The notes beneath the pieces were generated by a model that saw only the letters and a list, made by a program, of their open reading frames with translations, was not told the DNA's origin and did not search any database. Below are positions 1 to 8,375 of a stretch of 64,000 nucleotides of DNA, in pieces (the stretch's first letter is position 1; every line of letters starts with the position of its first letter). Both the position numbers and the translations under genes were made by a program. This DNA comes from Paludisphaera borealis (GTDB lineage Bacteria; Planctomycetota; Planctomycetia; Isosphaerales; Isosphaeraceae). The stretch spans positions 47,834 through 111,833 of the forward strand of contig NZ_CP019083.1 in the NCBI RefSeq assembly GCF_001956985.1, in the 5' to 3' direction.

Positions 1-189
1 GTGAACACGAGTTTCAACGTCCGGGGCGAGCCGATCGTTTGCACCCCGGACGACGCCTACCGCTGCTTCCTGGCCACCGATATGGACGTCTTGGTTCTTG
101 AGGACTTCGTGATCGTCAAGGACGAGGCCGCGCGGAAGGCTGGGGAAGTCGTCCGGGAACGCTATCTGTCGCAGTTCCAGCTCGATTGA
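1..189 (+). CDS. Carbamoyltransferase (NodU/CmcH family), C-terminal end only
   Basis: Only the last roughly 62 codons lie in the window; the gene starts upstream, and the GTG at base 1 is just the first codon visible. The fragment carries NTSFNVRGEPIVCTP, the typical C-terminal signature of NodU/CmcH O-carbamoyltransferases, which transfer carbamoyl from carbamoyl phosphate to hydroxyl groups of sugars or secondary metabolites. The next genes encode an SxtJ-like membrane protein and a DUF5989 protein, a combination often found beside NodU-type enzymes, which supports the call. The acceptor substrate cannot be told from this fragment. Confidence 0.88.
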   Translation: MNTSFNVRGEPIVCTPDDAYRCFLATDMDVLVLEDFVIVKDEAARKAGEVVRERYLSQFQLD

Positions 190-207
190 CGGTTGAGGTT
201 CGACTTC

Positions 208-624
208 ATGCAATGGTCCGACATCCAGTTCGCCCCGACGGCCAAGACCCTGCGGCAGTTCGCCGGGCTCTGGCTCATCTTCTTTGGCGGTCTCGGGCTC
301 TGGGAAGCCCTGGGGCGCGGTCATTCCAACCTGGGAGCGGGGCTGGGCGCCGTTGCGGTCGTGGGCGGTCTGCTGGGCCTCCTTCGTCCTGACTTCCTGC
401 GGCCGATCTACGTCGCCTGGATGGTGCTCGCGTTCCCGATCGGCTGGACGGTCTCGCTGGTGATGCTCGCGATCATGTATTACGGCCTGTTCACGCCGAT
501 CGGCCTGGTCTTCCGGCTGATCGGCCGCGACGCACTCCAGCGGACGCGTCGGCCCGGGATCGAATCCTACTGGGTGCCCAAGCCGACCCCGACCGACCCC
601 CGGCGCTACTTCAAGCAGTTCTGA
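208..624 (+). CDS. SxtJ-family membrane protein
   Basis: A 138-residue protein of unknown biochemical function. Two hydrophobic segments (about residues 15-65) and a longer one (about 70-105) are separated by short loops, and the tail is basic and proline-rich, ending PTDPRRYFKQF. It resembles the SxtJ family, named from saxitoxin clusters and usually found next to NodU-type carbamoyltransferases. It begins 18 bases after the carbamoyltransferase stop and shares its strand, so co-transcription is likely. The ATG at 208 is preferred to a TTG at 193 because GAGG lies nine bases upstream. Confidence 0.75.
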   Translation: MQWSDIQFAPTAKTLRQFAGLWLIFFGGLGLWEALGRGHSNLGAGLGAVAVVGGLLGLLRPDFLRPIYVAWMVLAFPIGWTVSLVMLAIMYYGLFTPIGLVFRLIGRDALQRTRRPGIESYWVPKPTPTDPRRYFKQF

Positions 625-682
625 TCGGAAGACGAGCGTCATCGGATCTTCCTCGACTTCGACCCTCATCGAGCGACCAGCC

Positions 683-892
683 ATGAGCGACACCCCCTCG
701 CCGAATCGCACCGAGTTCGAGAAAGCCGCCGCCGAGCAAGAGGGCGAAAGCCTGATCGCCGAGTTCTGGGCTTTCCTCAAGCAGAACAAGAAATGGTGGC
801 TGCTCCCCATCGTGATCGTGATGCTCTTGCTGGGCGTCCTGATCTTCCTGTCGAGCACGGCCGCCGCGCCATTCATCTACACGCTGTTTTGA
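683..892 (+). CDS. DUF5989 family small membrane protein
   Basis: A 69-residue protein: an acidic N-terminus, a FWAFLKQNKKWWLLPI motif, one transmembrane helix rich in Val, Leu and Met, and a C-terminus ending APFIYTLF. This is the usual pattern of DUF5989 proteins, which occur with carbamoyltransferase and SxtJ genes. Its function is unknown; the single helix and short cytosolic head suggest an accessory subunit of a membrane complex with the upstream SxtJ-like protein (inference). It lies 58 bases after the SxtJ-like gene and 16 before the acetyltransferase. Confidence 0.75.
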   Translation: MSDTPSPNRTEFEKAAAEQEGESLIAEFWAFLKQNKKWWLLPIVIVMLLLGVLIFLSSTAAAPFIYTLF

Positions 893-908
893 TCGAGGGC
901 GAAAGCCG

Positions 909-1466
909 ATGCCGAGCGAACGCGAGAAGATGCTGGCCGGCGCGATGTACGACCCGTTCGACGTCGAGCTGGTCCAGGCTCGCGACCGGGCGCGCGACCT
1001 GTGCCAGACGCTCAACGCCACCCGCGAGGCCGACGTCGAGGAGCGGCGGCGGATTCTCCGCGAGCTGTTCGGCGCGGGGGGCGAAAGCGTCTGGATGCAG
1101 CCGCCGTTCTACTGCGATTACGGCTCGAACATCCTGCTTGGCGAGCGGGTCTTCTTCAACTTCAACTGCGTGGTCCTCGACGTGGCCCATGTGCGGATCG
1201 GCGACTTCACGCTGTTCGGTCCGTCGGTGCAGATTTACACGGCCATGCATCCGATGAACGCCGCCGAGCGCCGGAAGCACGAGTACGCCCGGCCGATCGA
1301 GATCGGCTCCGACGTCTGGGTCGGCGGCGCGGCGGTCATCTGTCCGGGGGTGAAGATCGGGTCGCGGTCCGTCATCGGCGCTGGCAGCGTGGTCACGCGA
1401 GACGTCCCCGAGGGCGTGTTCGCCGCCGGCAACCCGTGTCGCGTGATCCGCGAGATCACCGAGTGA
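909..1466 (+). CDS. Sugar O-acetyltransferase (Maa/NodL-type hexapeptide repeat)
   Basis: A 185-residue protein of the maltose/galactoside O-acetyltransferase family, which moves acetyl from acetyl-CoA to a sugar hydroxyl. The N-terminal EREKMLAGAMYDPFD matches the Mac domain. Hexapeptide-repeat left-handed beta-helix follows, with YGSNILLGERVFFNFN, the catalytic-His region MHPMNAAERRK and the closing coils VWVGGAAVICPGVKIG and AAGNPCRVIREI. Length is normal for the family. It follows the DUF5989 gene by 16 bases and may share its operon, which would pair carbamoylation and acetylation of a glycan or metabolite (inference). Confidence 0.88.
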   Translation: MPSEREKMLAGAMYDPFDVELVQARDRARDLCQTLNATREADVEERRRILRELFGAGGESVWMQPPFYCDYGSNILLGERVFFNFNCVVLDVAHVRIGDFTLFGPSVQIYTAMHPMNAAERRKHEYARPIEIGSDVWVGGAAVICPGVKIGSRSVIGAGSVVTRDVPEGVFAAGNPCRVIREITE

Positions 1467-1470
1467 CGGA

Positions 1471-1485
1471 CCGTTCCGCGAACGG
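1471..1485. terminator. Short hairpin between convergent genes
   Basis: CCGTTC, a three-base loop CGC and GAACGG form a perfect 6-bp stem in the 22-base gap between the acetyltransferase stop and the phosphoglycerate mutase stop. Its place between two convergent stops suggests a bidirectional terminator, but no T-tract is evident. Confidence 0.45.
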
Positions 1486-1488
1486 CGA

Positions 1489-2235
1489 CTACTGACCCTT
1501 GGCCTGGGCCGCGACGGCCGCAGCCTTGCGGGCGGCTTCCTCGGGGTCGCCGAGGTAGTAGTGCTTGATCGGCTTGAGGTTGGAATCCAGCTCGTAGACC
1601 AGCGGGACGCCGGTGGGGATGTTCAGCCCGACGATGTCGTCGTCGGAGATGCCGTCGAGGTACTTCACCAGGGCGCGCAGGCTGTTACCGTGAGCCGCGA
1701 TCAGCACCTTCTTGCCCGCCTTCACGGCCGGCGCGATGGTCTGCTCCCAGTAAGGAAGGAACCGCGCGACGGTGTCCTTGAGGCACTCGGTCTTGGGCAG
1801 TTCGTCCTTGCTCAGGGCCGCGTAGCGGGGATCGGCGCCGGGGTAGCGGGGGTCGGACTCGTCAAGCGGGGGAGGGGGGACGTCGTAGCTCCGCCGCCAG
1901 ACCAAGACCTGTTCATCGCCGTACTTGGCCGCGGTCTGGGCTTTGTTCAGCCCCTGGAGCGCCCCGTAGTGCCGCTCGTTGAGCCGCCACGAGCGGTCGA
2001 CGGGAATCCAGAGAAGGTCCAGCTCGTCGAGGGCCAGCCAGGCGGTCCGGATCGCCCGCTTGAGGACCGAGGTGTACGCGACGTCGAAGGTGAACCCCTC
2101 GGCCTTGAGCAGTTCGCCGGCCCGCTTGGCCTCGACCTTGCCTTGTTCCGACAGATCAACGTCATACCAGCCGGTGAACAGATTTTCTTTGTTCCAGATG
2201 CTTTCGCCGTGACGCAGCAAAACTAACTTGGTCAT
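1489..2235 (-). CDS. gpmA: 2,3-bisphosphoglycerate-dependent phosphoglycerate mutase
   Basis: Interconverts 3- and 2-phosphoglycerate in glycolysis and gluconeogenesis through a phosphohistidine intermediate. The 248-residue length is typical of dPGM. The N-terminal [20 protein letters not shown] holds the phosphorylated His, [13 protein letters not shown] is the substrate loop with the catalytic Glu, and [11 protein letters not shown] carries the second His. The ATG at 2235 is preferred over the GTG one codon upstream because AGGAGA sits about five bases before it. It is alone on its strand and convergent with the acetyltransferase. Confidence 0.95.
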   Translation of the reverse strand: MTKLVLLRHGESIWNKENLFTGWYDVDLSEQGKVEAKRAGELLKAEGFTFDVAYTSVLKRAIRTAWLALDELDLLWIPVDRSWRLNERHYGALQGLNKAQTAAKYGDEQVLVWRRSYDVPPPPLDESDPRYPGADPRYAALSKDELPKTECLKDTVARFLPYWEQTIAPAVKAGKKVLIAAHGNSLRALVKYLDGISDDDIVGLNIPTGVPLVYELDSNLKPIKHYYLGDPEEAARKAAAVAAQAKGQ

Positions 2236-2369
2236 CACTTCTCCTAGGAATGGATACGGCGCGGCTCGAACCGCATCCTCGTATTCTCCCCACCGTCCCG
2301 ATTCGGGTCAACGACGGCCGTCCGCAACCCCCGAGCCGACCCGGAACAGCTCAAACTCCGTCCCCCGCG

Positions 2370-2626
2370 ATTGGCTTCGTTCGCGCCGCAAACCATCCGC
2401 CTTCGCCCCCTGTTCGCCTACCGATCCGCCAGCCGCGATTGGGTTCGTTCGCGCCCGCGGAGAATGCTGGACGCGTATCCTAATTCGCTATGTGACAAGG
2501 TGTTAGGCGTGGTTTCGAGAGTTGGCTTCGTCCGCGCCGAAAACACCTTGTTTTCCTCCCGCCGAGTTCGTTCCGCCGCCATTCCCGGCCGGAGGAGTCG
2601 TCCAGCGGATTGGGTTCGCTCGCCCA
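2370..2626. repeat. Four copies of an 18-base motif in a long intergenic spacer
   Basis: The motif ATTGGSTTCGTTCGCGCC occurs at 2370-2387, 2438-2455, 2521-2538 and 2609-2626, with one to three changes per copy and start-to-start spacings of 68, 83 and 88 bases. All four point the same way. The enclosing 2236-3097 spacer has no ORF that looks like a protein; the repeats make short ORFs appear to contain IGFVRA or DWVRS. Function unknown; I see no flanking recombinase and no CRISPR-like regular spacing. Confidence 0.7.
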
Positions 2627-3097
2627 CTTTTCACCACGTTCGCCGACCCGATGCTCGCTTGTCCCGCCGGCTCAAGTCGTGAGTTCCGCGCCTTTCAAAG
2701 TCCGTCAGTCGAGTTGTCAAAGATCCGCCACAGAGAATCGTCCATCATAAGTATGGATCACGCCGCCCGTTTTCGAACGGGATTCCGCCGTCCTCGCCGA
2801 AGAATCCCAGAACCCGCCGACGATCTTTGTGTGAGAGAGTCATCATGCGAACAATGTTAGGTTATTAGTCTTGGGCATGATCCTTGGACGGCGACCTACG
2901 GGGGCGTCAGCGACATTCTGTCTCCAAACATCCTGCCCCCGGCTTCCGAGCGAACGTCTTGGGTTTGCCGGACGTCGAAGTTTCAGGCTAAGGAAGATCT
3001 CGCTCCCCCGCCTCCGCGACGTTACGCTCGCCAGGGTCGTTCGCCCTTCTCGGCGGAGACCATGAACGATGGGTCACGTTGCGCAACCAGGTGGATC

Positions 3098-3985
3098 ATG
3101 CAGAGACTCGCGATCGGTCCGCTTTACTACGAGTTCAGCCGTCACTACTCGCCGCGGTTGCGAATCCGTCCGGGCGAGACGATCGTGGTCGCGACCGAAG
3201 ACGCGCTCTCGGGGCAGATCCGCACGAACGACGACCGCCGCGACAAGGTCGCGATGCCCTACAGCAACCCGCTCACCGGCCCGATCGCCGTCGAGGGGGC
3301 CGAGCCCGGCGATTCGCTCGCGGTGACCATTCACGAGATCCGGCCGACGGGCGGACAGGCGGCCACGCGCACCGCGGAACCGAAGCAGCTCTGCGAGTGG
3401 CTGGGAACCGACTGTCCGCACGGTGCGCACGTCTGCCCGATCCGCGACGGCCTGATCTACTGGAGCGACACGGTCACGATTCCTTATGCTCCGATGATCG
3501 GCTGCATCGGAACCGCGCCCGATTGGGGCTGCCCCACGACTCTTCCGGCGGGGCCTCACGGGGGGAACCTCGACATCCTCGAGACCGCGCCGGGAAACAC
3601 GGTTTACCTGCCGGTTTTCGTCACGGACGGGTTGCTCTACCTCGGCGATCTCCACGCGGCGATGGGCCACGGAGAGCTTTCGGCGACCGGGCTGGAGATG
3701 GCTGGGGAGACGACGCTCACCGTGGACCTGTTGAAGCAATCGCGCCTGGCCTGGCCCCGGATCGAGTCGCCCGAAGAGATCATGGCCGTCGTCAGCGGTC
3801 CCCCGATGGAGCGGTCGATCGCCCAGGCGTACGCCCAGCTCATCCTATGGATGGAGAGCAGCTACGGGTGGGACCGCTGGCGGGCTTACGACCTGCTGAC
3901 CCACGTCGGCCGCATCTCCGTCGGTTACTACGGCCTGGGCACGGTGGCGGCGAAGGTCGAAAAGCGGTATCTGGCGGGGAAATAA
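3098..3985 (+). CDS. Acetamidase/formamidase family protein
   Basis: A 295-residue metal-dependent amidase of the FmdA/AmdA family, which hydrolyses formamide, acetamide or related small amides to ammonia and the acid. Visible family features are the N-terminal strand LRIRPGETIVVATEDALSG, a PYSNPLTGPIAVEGAEPGD core, MIGCIGTAPDWGCPTT, PHGGNLD and LPVFVTDGLLYLGDLHAAMG. The second half includes the SPEEIMAVVSG segment. The ATG at 3098 is chosen because the extra twelve residues from an ATG at 3062 do not look like the family. It faces a DHDPS-family gene with a 13-base gap. The substrate is not predictable. Confidence 0.87.
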   Translation: MQRLAIGPLYYEFSRHYSPRLRIRPGETIVVATEDALSGQIRTNDDRRDKVAMPYSNPLTGPIAVEGAEPGDSLAVTIHEIRPTGGQAATRTAEPKQLCEWLGTDCPHGAHVCPIRDGLIYWSDTVTIPYAPMIGCIGTAPDWGCPTTLPAGPHGGNLDILETAPGNTVYLPVFVTDGLLYLGDLHAAMGHGELSATGLEMAGETTLTVDLLKQSRLAWPRIESPEEIMAVVSGPPMERSIAQAYAQLILWMESSYGWDRWRAYDLLTHVGRISVGYYGLGTVAAKVEKRYLAGK

Positions 3986-3998
3986 TTCGCGCCGGCCG

Positions 3999-4910
3999 TC
4001 ATCCGCCCAGCTCCGCTTCGGCCGCGAGGATCGGCTCAAGGAGCGTTCGGACCTCGGTCTCTTCGAGGGGCGTGAGCCGTCGTTGCGGCGGGCGCGGTGG
4101 ACCGAAGTCGCGTCCGCGGAGCTGCATGGCGGTCTTGAGCATGCTGACGTTGTACGAGTCTCCGGCCCGGGCCCGATAATCCTCGATCGGTCGGATCGTT
4201 CGCAGGAACTGCATGGCCTTGGCGTAGTCGCCGCCGGCGAGGGCGCGGTGCATGGCGAGGGTCAGTCGCGGGCAGATGTTGCCCGCGCCGGAGGTGTATC
4301 CGGTCGCCCCTGCCAGATGAAAAAAGGGCGCGAACCGCTCGGCGGTTCCACAATAGACGCCGAGCTTCCCGCGGTGCGATTCGATGAACCGCGTGACAGC
4401 ATCCATCTCGTTGACGGCGTATTTCACGCCGACCAGCCTCCCCGCCCGCGACAGTTCGCCGAGCAGCTCATCGCTCGGGAAAGGTCCCTTTTTGTAGGCG
4501 AGGAACGGCAGGGGGAGGGCGTCGGTCAAAGCCCGGAAGTAATCACCCATTCCGACGTCGCAGAGGTAAGGGTGCACGGGAGGCATGACGAGGAGAGCGT
4601 CGGCGCCCGCGTCAATCGCCCCATTTCCTATTGAGACGGCGTGCGAAACGCTCATCCCGATCGGGGCGATGACGACCGCATCGTCCGGCAGGGCGGAGCG
4701 TGTCGCCGAAACGCACGAGAGCACTTCCTCAGCGCTCAGGGAATGAAACTCGCTTGTTGCCGCCCCCGGCAAGAAGACGCGAACGCCCGCGTCGTAGAGC
4801 CAACGCGTGAAGGAGCCGAGGACGTCGGGGAGGACCTTGGAGCCGTCGCTCGAAAACGGAGTCAAGGGGACGAGCTGAACGGTGTCGAGTCGTGAAAGGT
4901 CGAAGGTCAC
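3999..4910 (-). CDS. Dihydrodipicolinate synthase/N-acetylneuraminate lyase family aldolase
   Basis: A 303-residue class I aldolase with a TIM-barrel fold. The Schiff-base Lys is in GVKYAVNEMDAV (about residue 168) and the catalytic Tyr in FLAYKKGPFP. The usual TFSS...GS glycine-rich region and an ADALLVMPP strand are present, as is a cluster of substrate-loop residues near YCGTAERFAPF. Its start is a GTG with GGAGG nine bases upstream. The family covers dapA, sialate lyase, KDG aldolase and several sugar-acid dehydratases. With no lysine-biosynthesis neighbours, a sugar-acid or amide-derived substrate is more likely than dapA (inference). Confidence 0.83.
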   Translation of the reverse strand: MTFDLSRLDTVQLVPLTPFSSDGSKVLPDVLGSFTRWLYDAGVRVFLPGAATSEFHSLSAEEVLSCVSATRSALPDDAVVIAPIGMSVSHAVSIGNGAIDAGADALLVMPPVHPYLCDVGMGDYFRALTDALPLPFLAYKKGPFPSDELLGELSRAGRLVGVKYAVNEMDAVTRFIESHRGKLGVYCGTAERFAPFFHLAGATGYTSGAGNICPRLTLAMHRALAGGDYAKAMQFLRTIRPIEDYRARAGDSYNVSMLKTAMQLRGRDFGPPRPPQRRLTPLEETEVRTLLEPILAAEAELGG

Positions 4911-5383
4911 GGGGCCAGCCTCCGGCGGCAGGATTCAGTCGGTTCTCGTCTTTGTTGATTTCAAGCTTGCCGCCGTGGATCCTCGTCGTCAAGCGGATTG
5001 AAATCCAACGATATTAACGGCATGGAACCCGCGTCCGAACTCGGCGGACAGCCAAAGACTTCGATCGGGATGCGACGGCCGATCTGCCAACGGACGGTTC
5101 CACTACGCCCATCGCCCTCCCTGTAATCGACACAACCGGCCTACTTGGACTCTCGCGAACATAATCTCCATTATCGGACGCACGTCGGATGGCGACGTTG
5201 CCTCGGCTTAATATGCTCGATTGTCATGAGTCCTGACATGTTGAAAACAATAATACGGAGGGCTCGCACCTGGACGGCGGCGGCCTGGGGAAGCCATGAC
5301 GGTGCAGACTTGCAGGTCGGGTCGGTTGCTTGATAGGTTGTGAGCGTTGGCGCCCCGGCGAGCGGCGGGGCCTCAGCCCCTCC
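4911..5383. other. Intergenic spacer, no gene seen
   Basis: This spacer precedes a decayed coding fragment. The first 300 bases hold no convincing ORF or hairpin; short frames in it lack family features and a ribosome-binding site. It includes the upstream region of the GTG-started aldolase gene on the minus strand. Confidence 0.5.
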
Positions 5384-5740
5384 TATCCGGCGCCGTTGAC
5401 CGCCGCGCGATCGCTCCTGGCGGTCGGGCGAAAGGACGATGCGCGCTGGGCCGCCGTCGCGATGGTCCAGAAATGGCCGGACTTCGATCCCGGCTGGCGG
5501 CTGCCCCTCGAACTGACCGGCGACGGGTTCGTTCCGCTTGCCGCAGGAGTGCTCCCTCGCGATCGTTTTGAAGAACGGCCGTTGATCTGGCTGGCGAAGT
5601 TTCACCTGGACCGGGGCGACCTTGAGAAGGGGGAACAGCTTGCGAGGCAGGCGATCGCGATCGATCCCTCGGACGGCGAACAGGGACGGTGATCCGACTG
5701 GCGGAGAAGGCCGATGAATTCCACCGCGCCGGGATGCTCG
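5384..5740 (+). pseudogene. Relic of a TPR-repeat protein
   Basis: The translated stretch shows a TPR-like helix pair, WLAKFHLDRGDLEKGEQLA followed by RQAIAIDPSD, preceded by VGRKDDARWAAVAMVQKWPD, also TPR-like. There is no start codon with a ribosome-binding site and no 5' domain, and the frame stops at 5692. Beyond that a neighbouring frame reads IRLAEKADEFHRAGMLG, as if a base had been lost or gained near 5690. I read this as the 3' fragment of a larger TPR protein gene with one frameshift. Its original function cannot be recovered. Confidence 0.5.
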
Positions 5741-5773
5741 GCTGCGGCGTCAAACCAGTAAAGAGCCGGCACA

Positions 5774-6244
5774 TCATACGATGGAGCTCTCGACCGCGTA
5801 GCCGTCGACGATCTCGCGCATCCGGACGAGCTTGCCGTCGCGGAAGGTGAAGATCTGCACCCAGTGGATCGAATACGGGGTCCCCGTCGCCCGGATGCGG
5901 CCCTGCTCGTGGGCGACGACGACCACGAGGTCGCCCTGGGCGACGACCGAATGGACTTCCGGCGTCTGGGCGTCGAGCATTCCGAAGTTGCGCTGGATGG
6001 CGTCCTTCACGTCGAGCCGGCCCCGCCACCGGCCGAGGAACGGCACGGCGGGGGGGCCGGTGATTTCCAGCTCGACGTCCTCATGGAACAGCTCGACCGC
6101 CGCGTCGAGGTCGCCGCGCGAAAGCGCCTGGTACTGATCGCGGAGGATGCCCACGTTGCGCGCCTCGGCGAACTTGCCGTCCACCCCGGCGTCGCCATCG
6201 CGGAAGGCTGTATCGATCCCGTCGATGAATTTTTGAAAGACCAT
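5774..6244 (-). CDS. Nuclear transport factor 2 / SnoaL-like family protein
   Basis: A 156-residue protein with a cone-shaped NTF2-like fold predicted from ILRDQYQALSRGDLDAAVEL, FHEDVELEITGP, the central strands SVVAQGDLVVVVAHEQG and the C-terminal IHWVQIFTFRDGKLVRMRE. The first 33 residues extend beyond the usual domain start. Members are small hydrolases, isomerases or ligand-binding proteins, so the function is open. The ATG at 6244 has GGGAG about nine bases upstream. It lies 41 bases beyond the hydrolase gene at 6286 on the same strand, so it could be the operon's last gene. Confidence 0.75.
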   Translation of the reverse strand: MVFQKFIDGIDTAFRDGDAGVDGKFAEARNVGILRDQYQALSRGDLDAAVELFHEDVELEITGPPAVPFLGRWRGRLDVKDAIQRNFGMLDAQTPEVHSVVAQGDLVVVVAHEQGRIRATGTPYSIHWVQIFTFRDGKLVRMREIVDGYAVESSIV

Positions 6245-6285
6245 GACGAGGGCTCCCGGGGTCCGCGTGATCAGGGTTTAAGGTT

Positions 6286-8352
6286 TCAACGGGCGTCGAC
6301 GTGCGATTCATCAGTCCGAGGCTTCCACTCCTCGTCGAAGAACCCCGCCTGGACGATCCGGCCGGGCGCGCGCGAGGTCGGCGGCGAATCGACGTCGACG
6401 ATCGCGAAGTCCGGCAGCTTGGGGACCTGCCGAGCGTTGTTGAGGTAGTCGTACTCGCGGAACGTGAAGCCGCTGTTGAGGACGACGTAACGCTTAGGAT
6501 TCAGGGGGTTCGGATAGATCAGGACGGGGACGTGACGGCCGGCGTCGTGGGTCTCGGCGCCGAGCTTCACGCCGTCCTTAGTCCACTGGACCGGCAGCTT
6601 GTCGGCGATCTTGGCGAGGTAGGCGTTGCTGCTCGGGTCGCCCCAGAGGATGAGGTTGTGATCGGCGACGTCGGCGTCGGTCACGTCCTTGTCGTCCTTG
6701 ACGCGGGCGTCGCCACGGAACTGACGCCGCCAGTGGTCGACGGCGTGGCCCATCTCGGTGGCGGCCCAGTCGCCGATCTTCGCGTTGAGCGCCGGACCGG
6801 TCGGCCGGACCATCAAGAAGCTGTCCATGAACGCGTCGTCGATCGGCCCTTGCAGGCCGTGGCGCTTCACGAGCCGGCCGTCGTCGGCCGCAGCGCGCCA
6901 TGTGCCGTCGACTTTCTGGAATCGGGCCGTCCACGAGCGGTCGGAGAGCGGCCTGGGCGCCTCGATTTGCTGGCCGTCGATTTCGACCTTGGGATGCTTG
7001 CGGACGTCGAGCGGGCAGAGGCCGGCGGGGATCTCGAGCGTCAGGCCGGTGACGTTCGACGTCTCGATCTTGGGCCCAGCGCCCTGGTTGCCGAGCAAGT
7101 CGGCCTCGACGCGGGCGCGTTCCCAGTGCTTGGCGAGGCCGTCGACCTGGACCCAGAACGAGCGGTTGTAACGGAGAGTGAAGGTGGTGAAGACCACGCG
7201 GGCGGGAACGGGGTCGCGGCCGGCGTCGACGATCGAGTCGATGCGGCGGTTGATCTCGATTTTGGCGTCACGCGTGTAGTGATGGCCCGCGCCGGCTCCG
7301 ATCACATGGACCATGTCGATCCCCTCGTCGGCGAGCGCCTTGGCCATCAGGTCGGCGGCCTGCTTTTGACTGTCCTTCTCGCCGCTGTAGGCGACGGTCG
7401 GGCAGTTGAACAGGTTGGCGGCGTAGCCGGTGCAGTCGTACATCCGCCAGAGCGACTTCTCATACCACGACGGCTGAAGCGTCTCGTTCTGGAAGACCTT
7501 CAGGAAGTCGGGCGTTTCCGAGAACCCCGCGCCGGGGGCCGCGGCGGCCCAGACGCTCGGGTAGTGGACGGCGAACTGCCAGCACGCTGCGCCTCCCATC
7601 GAAAACCCGCGCATCACCAGGCGGTTTTCATCGATCGAAAAGCGTTTCCGCACATCGTCGAGCGCCTCGAAGAGATCGATCTCGCCGGCGAACTTGTTGG
7701 CGTTGCAATAGCGGCCGTAGGGATGGAGCACGAAGGCTCCGTCGGGCGTGAACTCGCCCGGCGCCGTCTCTCGGTCCATCAAGAAGTTGACCTCGCTGAG
7801 CGTCTCGCCCCGGCCGTGACACCAGACGTCGAGCCGGTGGCGGTTTGCCCCCGACGAATGCGACCACGGTATGACCAACCCGTAGGGCTGCACCGAGCCG
7901 TCAATCTTCGATATGTAGCCGAGAGCCACCGGGCCGTGACCTGCTTGCCACATGCCTGGAGTTGGACCAGTGTGCAACCCCTGACTTGGGAGAAGGGCGT
8001 CCGCTCGGTCCATGCCCCGCTTGAGGAGGGCTTTCGCCTTGGCGACGTCCTTGGCGTCGAAGAACTCGCCGTGGGCCAGGGCCGAGGCGACGGCCGAGTG
8101 AAAAATCTGGACGTCGGGCAGTAGCGCAAGAATCCGAGGCTCGTTCTTTTGGGCGGACCGCACCTCGTCGATGGCGTGTCCCAGTTTGTCGAGTTCAGCC
8201 TGGAGGGCGTTACGGTCGGCGTCGGCGAGCGCGATCCCCTTGGGAGGGATCGGCCGGACCTTGTCGGCCGCGTTGTCGGCGACGCCGTCGGCCCGGACGA
8301 GGGAAACCACGGCAAGCAGGATCATGGGGGAAATCAGGCGGAGTGACGTCAA
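6286..8352 (-). CDS. Secreted alpha/beta hydrolase (esterase/peptidase-like), 688 residues
   Basis: The first roughly 21 residues form a signal peptide ending near VRADG, so the protein is exported. The first third is helical and has no recognised domain. The alpha/beta hydrolase core follows: RLDVWCHGRGETLSE (oxyanion strand), the nucleophile elbow MRGFSMGGAACW and a later GAGHHYTRDAKIE with the probable catalytic His. The C-terminal 300 residues hold beta-rich segments and a second strand pattern LILWGDPSSNAYLA. Such proteins are PHB-depolymerase- or prolyl-oligopeptidase-like. The start is a TTG with AAGGA eight bases upstream. It is the third gene of the GH94 operon, 23 bases after the glycoamylase-like gene. 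The substrate, perhaps an acylated glycan, is inference. Confidence 0.78.
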   Translation of the reverse strand: MTSLRLISPMILLAVVSLVRADGVADNAADKVRPIPPKGIALADADRNALQAELDKLGHAIDEVRSAQKNEPRILALLPDVQIFHSAVASALAHGEFFDAKDVAKAKALLKRGMDRADALLPSQGLHTGPTPGMWQAGHGPVALGYISKIDGSVQPYGLVIPWSHSSGANRHRLDVWCHGRGETLSEVNFLMDRETAPGEFTPDGAFVLHPYGRYCNANKFAGEIDLFEALDDVRKRFSIDENRLVMRGFSMGGAACWQFAVHYPSVWAAAAPGAGFSETPDFLKVFQNETLQPSWYEKSLWRMYDCTGYAANLFNCPTVAYSGEKDSQKQAADLMAKALADEGIDMVHVIGAGAGHHYTRDAKIEINRRIDSIVDAGRDPVPARVVFTTFTLRYNRSFWVQVDGLAKHWERARVEADLLGNQGAGPKIETSNVTGLTLEIPAGLCPLDVRKHPKVEIDGQQIEAPRPLSDRSWTARFQKVDGTWRAAADDGRLVKRHGLQGPIDDAFMDSFLMVRPTGPALNAKIGDWAATEMGHAVDHWRRQFRGDARVKDDKDVTDADVADHNLILWGDPSSNAYLAKIADKLPVQWTKDGVKLGAETHDAGRHVPVLIYPNPLNPKRYVVLNSGFTFREYDYLNNARQVPKLPDFAIVDVDSPPTSRAPGRIVQAGFFDEEWKPRTDESHVDAR

Positions 8353-8375
8353 GGGGTGGGTCCTTCTTGATCGAA

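Noticed and set aside
2370..2626. CRISPR array
   Set aside because: Motif spacing varies (68, 83, 88), copies are imperfect and there are no cas genes.
5145..5333. Small plus-strand ORF of 62 codons
   Set aside because: No binding site, no recognisable domain and an atypical composition.
6301..8124. Plus-strand open frame of 607 codons opposite the alpha/beta hydrolase
   Set aside because: Same shadow effect; no start site and no motif.
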